This document shows, one piece after another, positions 58,901 to 64,000 of a DNA stretch of 64,000 nucleotides. The notes below the pieces were generated by a model, which saw only the letters and a program-made list of their open reading frames with translations, was not told the DNA's origin and ran no database searches. How positions within the stretch are numbered: position 1 is the first letter of the stretch; each line of letters starts with the position of its first letter. The stretch is from assembly GCA_022701365.1 (NCBI GenBank), contig JAKUHH010000072.1, positions 682,001-746,000 of the forward strand. The letters run 5' to 3'. The position numbers and the translations under genes are program-made. Source of the DNA: Mycocentrospora acerina. Its lineage: Eukaryota; Ascomycota; Dothideomycetes; Pleosporales.

Positions 58901-60111
58901 ATGCTTTGCAAGTTGTGTACTCGTATCGACCTGGGGCTTTTCAAATCCACCACCACTGCCGTGCACGTACTTTTGGAGTCCGCTGGCAAAGGTCGTAATA
59001 TCGCCTTGAAGGCTCATCGACGGTTCTTCCAAAACTTCTTATCGGCTTACTGAATAGCTCCTTCTATTCAGATCAAAGACACTCTCTATTCACTTGCCAA
59101 GTTACCCTCTGACGCGAAGGTATATCTTTACCACGTAGAGCGGATGCGTCGTCTAGTGAATTCCAGCTTCCTAAAGATCCCTTTCAAAGATGAATACAAC
59201 TTCCCTTACGCTGAGATGTGGTAAAGATGGTGTAGTATATCTGGTAAGTGTGGTGCATATAGGCAACTCACTCCGACTAATTTTGTTAGGTAATGAAACG
59301 ACTTTGGTGACTAGAGGCTCTAAAATACTTACATGCAAATCACCCAAGACACGTTGTTTTAATTCTAGAAAAGTTAGGTGCCTCGAACTGGTGAAGAATT
59401 GAGTCGAACAATGTCTACTTCTCCCCAGTGGGCTACATACCTTGTCCACAAATGCTCCACTATCAACAAGGTTAATTAATATTAACAGAATTATCCAAAT
59501 GATTTCGCCTCTATGATACTAAAAATTGGAGAGATAAGTATATCACGCTTAGTTACTATTGGAGAAAAGACAACACGTTTCAATCAATTAAGTCAGCGGT
59601 GTAAGATAAATTTACATGGTTTTCCGTGAACTTGCTGCCAAAAACTCTCCACGATGTTGCTAAAATTGCTTTTTGTATGGGGGTTGAGTTGATATAGATC
59701 AATGTCTTGTGTATTATTCAAATACACGTAAAAGACTGCAACCGAGAGCCAGTCCTCCTGGCAGATGTATACGGCAACGCTGCTCTCATGATTGCAGCCG
59801 ACCCCGTATCCGATATGAGTGAAGGCATTCTACAGCCTTGGGACTTCTTTGTCTCCCACTGATCCGGTGAAGAGAAAGATTTCTACCTCCAAATCTCATA
59901 TCTGATGTAGCAATACGATGAAGGATTGGAACATCTCCTCGGTCGCGACCAGGTATTGCGGGAATGTCTTCTTTCTCGCCAGATTCTATATTCTCAAAGC
60001 CATCGAATCACCTTGGAGTGCAACGTCAACTGCTTTTGGGAAGAGCCGTTCGAGATACACGGCAGCGGGGGAGAAATCGATCGTGTTCAAAGTCCCGACG
60101 TTAGTTGGTAG
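58901..60111 (+). pseudogene. Decayed second HET-domain gene
   Basis: Two blocks. Block 1 (58,901-59,223, one frame) starts at an ATG and reads MLCKLCTRIDLGLF, then LLESAGKGRNIALKAHRRFF, a TGA, then IQIKDTLYSLAKLPSDAK and YLYHVERMRRLVNSSF; the CxxC start is typical of HET proteins. Block 2 (59,731-60,111, another frame) reads LLADVYGNAALMIAADPVSD and SEGIL, a TGA and a TAG, then VLRECLLSRQILYSQSHRI and ECNVNCFWEE. VYGNAxLxIAAD and the QECLLSRRIL-like motif are in the order expected for the second half of a HET domain. About 500 bases of AT-rich DNA separate the blocks. The motif with the HET tryptophan-isoleucine-aspartate is not found and is presumably lost. Confidence 0.6.
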
Positions 60112-60852
60112 GCTGATTTGCGAACGAAATACTAAAACAGGTGATTTGTAGAATTCCAAAATAGATTCTTGAATGCTCATGGTATTAATTTAAGAACCGT
60201 CCTTAAAGGTCAGGCTATCGAGGAGAATCATACCCTCACAATAGGGTGGTGCAAGCAGATTTATGTCTGAAGGCGATGTAAGCTCGTGCAGATGTTCCTC
60301 GTGGATCTTGATGGGACCTGGATAAACTATGCGGATATGAGTGCTTTTAAATTGCGGCTTTTGAGGAGGATGTCAGCAAGTCATTCGAACTGTTCGGCAC
60401 AACAAAATCAAAGAAATACATGTGTTTGTGTCGCATGGAGTATTTAAATCTACTATTTCAACTAGATATCAATTAGTCTTTTCCTGCTCGACAGTTTGCA
60501 TATTTTAAAACCTGTAAACCATTCTTTGCCTATGTGAATGATCACTTTGGTCTTGCAGGCTATCAATTGCGAAGAGGGTGCTTGTATGACAGTTAAAGTG
60601 TGTCATTCCGATCCGGATGCGCACGGTGATGGTTAAGAAAGAAGAGTGCTAAAGTTTTATTAAGGAATGCATGCTCAACGAATTCGTGATGATTTGCAAG
60701 ACTTGTCAGCTTATCGCATCACATCATTCACGCCATAACTGACGCAAGTTTGCTTTGTCAACGACGTGCGGAACCTTGGCGCGAGTACACATTTAAGCAT
60801 CCGGCTTCAAATTTCAACCAGTATCATCGACTCCAATAATCCAACTTATACA
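60112..60852. other. AT-rich spacer upstream of the monooxygenase
   Basis: No gene seen. Probably the remains of the HET pseudogene 3' part and the promoter/leader of the monooxygenase. Confidence 0.45.
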
Positions 60853-62304
60853 ATGACAGTGTCTCTCTCTCCTCGCCGTTTGAAGATTGCCATCATCGGT
60901 GGCGGACCCGGTGGTTTAGGTGCCGCAATCGCACTTTCCAAGATCCCAAATGTCGACGTGACAATTTACGAACAGGCGAGTTTACTGCGTGAAGTCGGTG
61001 CTGGAATAAGCATTGGATCGAATTCATGGACAGTCTTGGAACTCCTTGGTGTGGCCGATTCCTTGACTAGCGGTCATCGTAGCCGTGCCGTCTTGAACTT
61101 GTGCGTTAGACTACCAATTCGTCAATGTATTGTGACAGATCAAAATGAGCTGAAAACATGAAAGGAACGGACGGTCAGGTGCGGAGCTTCATCGTCGGGA
61201 GGTACCTCCGTCAAGCAAGCATCCTCCCACTCGTACGCAGCGGACTAAACTACAGTCTGCCTTACTGGCGCATGTCAAAGAAGGTTCAATTCATCTCTCC
61301 AAGAAGTTGACAAATATTGTGGACAAAGGAAAAGAGGGTGTTGAGCTGCAGTTTAAGGATGGCAGTACTGTCGTTGCTGATTTAGTTGTTGGCGCGGACG
61401 GCATCCGTTCTGTTTGTGCTTCTTATTCTGAATTGAAGCAAGTCACTAACAGTTCATGAAGGTAGTCCGAGATGCAGCATGGCTGAACTATGATCTCAAA
61501 TTCACAGGTACGACGATATGGCGGACACTTCTTCGATGGGATGAAGTGAAAGATCTGGACTCGCGGTTTGAAACAACTGCCTGGTGGCACACGCCAACTA
61601 CGCATATTTTCTTTTCTCCTGTCGGTGATGGTTATTGGGAGATTGCTGCGAGGGCGTGGCATGATCCGGCAGTCCATAGCGCAAGCAAGGTCTCCTGGGG
61701 CGTTCCTGTTGAGAACGCGCATGTCGAGTCGCATTTTATTGTAAGCACGTTTTCACTACAACGCTTCCTACCTCAGATGCTCACCGATACTCAGGAATAC
61801 CTTCCCCAGATTCGTGAAGCTCTATCACGTGTCCCTGAAGGAGGCTGGCGGGAGTTCGCTGCCTTTGCCGGCCCCGAATTAGACACATTGACCGCTTGGG
61901 ACAATAAGATTGTTCTTGTCGGTGATTCCTCGCACGCTCTTTCGGGCGCATTCGGATCTGGCGCAGGATTTGCCATGGAAGATGGTTGGATCCTGGCTCA
62001 GTCATTGCAATACTTTCACAACGATTTAAGCAAGGCATTGCGCCTTTTCGAAGCTATTAGACTTCCCTACTACCACCAGATGTATGAACATCTAGCTTCA
62101 GAAGTGGCTCGCAAAGCGGCTAAACTGAAAGAAATTGGCAATCCTTCTTTCGATGAACGTGTTGTAAACAAGATCATATCTGATGGAGGAACAGACATGT
62201 CATGGATCTATAAAAACAACATTGAGGCTGTCTGGAAGCAAGCAGTTGAAGAGTTGGAAAAGCGAAATGAGACAGAAGCTGAACAAGAGGTCGAACAGGC
62301 GTAG
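60853..62304 (+). CDS. FAD-dependent monooxygenase (salicylate hydroxylase-like)
   Basis: Flavoprotein hydroxylase of the aromatic-ring type; substrate unknown. Model: exon 1 60853-61100, intron 61101-61164, exon 2 61165-61411, intron 61412-61461 (CACTAAC branch), exon 3 61462-62304; 445 residues, usual family length. FAD motif GGGPGGLG at 16-23 followed by an acidic residue (YEQASLLREVGAG). The joined exons give LNLNGRSGAELHRRE, then the DG motif VVGADGIRS|VVRDAAW and the GD motif LVGDSSHALSGAFGSGAG near ~335. Exon 2 has no ATG and is found only through its conserved sequence. The first acceptor (tgaaag) lacks a pyrimidine tract but is the only one nearby giving an open frame. Such genes often sit in catabolic or secondary-metabolite clusters; none is visible here. 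Confidence 0.85.
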
Positions 62305-63355
62305 TTGCATTGCAAAACCTCTACTTAGTTTTAGGTTAGGCCAAAGTGCAATTGTGGTTCTTCAAAGCAGATCCAACGTCGATACTTATCCGTATTCTCC
62401 AATGCTTTGTGTCAACTTTATTTGACCATGAAATCCAAACTCGTCTGTGTTCTTTAAAACACTTCGTCATTTTCAGATAAAAATGTATTGAGATCAACAC
62501 ACATTCTGCAGTTCGCTACATCATATAATTTATACTGCAACTCTGCAACTTCAATTTCTTTTCCAAAAAGCTACATCAAGGACAATTTACCGAGATGTCG
62601 ATACCGAGGCATGATATCCAATATTTTGCACCAAATACTTTCGACTGAGATGTTGGAGTAAACCCGTATTTTGCAAATGGATATATCACATATATTACTG
62701 TAGCATTGAGACTTGTTTGTATTTACCATTGAGCAACATTAAGTATATTTGATTGGAACGTCGGAGCTAATTCGATCCTATGCGAATAAGAAAATGACAC
62801 CAATGCGTATTCTCCAATACGTTACGTCAAGTATATTTGATAAACTGGTTCAAGGATCGAACCATACAAACTCCCTCAGTAGGCTTGAAATTGCAAGCCA
62901 GTTCTGTGAGATTACACATCGTAGTCGAAATAACAAGACCAAGGTGAATGGTTTTTGATTTGTACTCTCGGTCAATGCAAATCGCCAGTTATTTTGGCGG
63001 CTGGACTGTTCAACACCGACACACCTCTCTTCGTGCGATGCAAGATGATACAGGCATGCACTGTATAGCCCTTACCCTTCCTTCGAACACTGGTACAGAG
63101 ACCTTGTATCCTTTCTGTGTATACGAGCGTGGCTCGCGAATCCTCTGGCCTGTCCTGATGCAATAACATATGCGCATGAAAAATATTTGGACCAAGGGCA
63201 CACTTCTGAGGGTGGACACACTCTCTTTCCATGTTTCTGGCGGACATGTTGGCATAATCTCCTATACATATCAAACATTAGTTGTTTTCAAACAGTCTTT
63301 TTCGATGCTTTTAATGAGCATAGATAGCTGGGGCTCTTTCGTAAAGGTTGGAAAG
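62305..63355. other. AT-rich spacer with a repeated 35-bp motif
   Basis: No supported gene. A motif starting cgtattctccaat and ending atttga occurs at 62,391-62,425 and again, diverged, at 62,806-62,840. A 100-codon minus frame (62972-63274) is of doubtful quality. Confidence 0.45.
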
Positions 63356-64000
63356 TCAGATTTTGACTCCTGCTGTCGCTTCACCAGCTGACGAATATTC
63401 TGCTTCTATCACACTTAATGCTTTAAATATTGCCACTATGGGCTCGAATACATCCAAGTCCGTAGTTTTTGGTTCTTTCTTATTTGCCAACATTATGGGC
63501 TCGTCAACTCTCGTCCTCTTTGCTTCTGGTTTAGTGTCGTCTTTTGACGCGGTGGGCTTTCGTTTTAGCCATGTTGTTATGAGAGAATTCTTTAAAGATT
63601 TAAAACTGAACACCTTTGGTTGTCTTCTTATGATAGTTGTCTTGTCTAGTTCAATATTTAGGAAGGATAAAAAAGATGATAAACAAAATATGATGTGAGG
63701 GTATCTCGCAGTGCATATTTTCGATGAGATGCCCGAAGCAAGTCACACATGTAGGTGCTTTTTTACTTGTTGTCATATGAATTTGTTGTTAGATAAAAGC
63801 CGTCTTTGAAATGTTAGAATACTGACTGATGAGTCCGGTAGAGGAAGTAAACATACCTGATATCTACGACCCCATGCCAGTCCTTGTGCCAGCTTGTGGC
63901 AACATCCCAATTGTATTTCCCCTCCCAAAACGATATACGGTCTTCCTCGCCTCTTAGGCTCAGTGCTGTTAACTTCGCTTGTCTTGCAGCGCGGATGGTG
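63356..64000 (-). CDS. 3' end of an unrecognised gene cut by the right edge
   Basis: Minus-strand coding-like sequence enters from the right edge: 64000-63857 is open and reads TALSLRGEEDRISFWEGKY, then NWDVATSWHKDWHGVVDIR, ending at a good GTATGT donor. A phase-compatible last exon is 63623-63356 (QPKVFSFKSLKNSLITTWLK, a Lys/Asp-rich stretch, IVAIFKALSVIEAEYSSAGE, stop). Acceptors at 63,624 or 63,627 both fit the split codon AG|A. An alternative short last exon (63803-63773) has a better branch point and would end the protein after ten residues. No family recognised, and most of the gene lies outside the window. Confidence 0.4.

Noticed and set aside
62972..63274. 100-codon minus frame near the right edge
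   Set aside because: Overlaps other frames of similar quality and does not join in phase to the partial gene at the edge.
1..64000. tRNA and rRNA genes
   Set aside because: I looked for B-box-like GGTTCRAANCC and its complement in the spacers and found no convincing tRNA; a tRNAscan run would settle this.

Overview
The window is nuclear DNA from a filamentous ascomycete (Pezizomycotina; a Dothideomycete is my best guess, by inference only). The evidence is: short spliceosomal introns of about 47-100 nt with GTAxGT-type donors and CTAAC/CTGAC branch points; GARP, NuA4, GPI-remodelling and Pol I factor genes of ascomycete type; a HET-domain gene; and non-operonic gene order. I found no tRNA, rRNA, CRISPR or bacterial-type signal. 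Exon boundaries were placed by hand from splice signals, reading phase and family conservation.

Layout. 0-10 kb is an accessory, gene-poor left flank: a GIY-YIG plus zinc-finger protein (possibly cut by the left edge), about 6 kb of AT-rich DNA without a convincing gene, a decayed array of repeats that read as protein on the minus strand, then a zinc-knuckle protein whose first coding exon seems to be only the ATG. 11-17.4 kb is core: a mitochondrial PDK/BCKDK-type kinase, a proteinase-B inhibitor (PBI2) and the ribosome-assembly GTPase BMS1. 17.5-18.6 kb (minus) holds a short paralogue of the 8.8 kb gene, sharing its leader and ATG-only exon, and an uncharacterised acidic small protein. 19.8-28.3 kb carries BST1, a gamma-tubulin complex subunit and EAF7. 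28.4-30.7 kb has a broken gene with in-frame TAA codons, an 18-bp repeat and a small cysteine-rich secreted protein. 30.9-43.8 kb carries ARH1, an unknown four-pass membrane protein, a Whi5/Nrm1-type repressor, ACH1 (with a GC-AG intron), a palmitoyl-protein thioesterase and a ribosomal-L1-domain nucleolar protein. 45.6-55.7 kb carries a Tos4-like FHA protein, ubiquitin-L40, RRN7, eIF5A and VPS52. 56-64 kb is accessory again: an intact HET gene, a decayed second HET gene beside it, an FAD monooxygenase of salicylate-hydroxylase type and a gene cut by the right edge.

The core genes fall into recognisable processes but show no co-transcription. Ribosome production and translation: BMS1, L1-domain protein, RRN7, UBI-L40, eIF5A. 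Mitochondrial and acetyl-CoA metabolism: PDK-type kinase, ARH1, ACH1. Secretory and membrane traffic: BST1, VPS52, thioesterase. Cell cycle and chromatin: Whi5-like, Tos4-like, EAF7, gamma-tubulin complex subunit. The strongest candidates for undescribed biology are the zinc-knuckle family with its duplicated leader, the GIY-YIG/zinc-finger protein, and the HET gene with its decayed neighbour.
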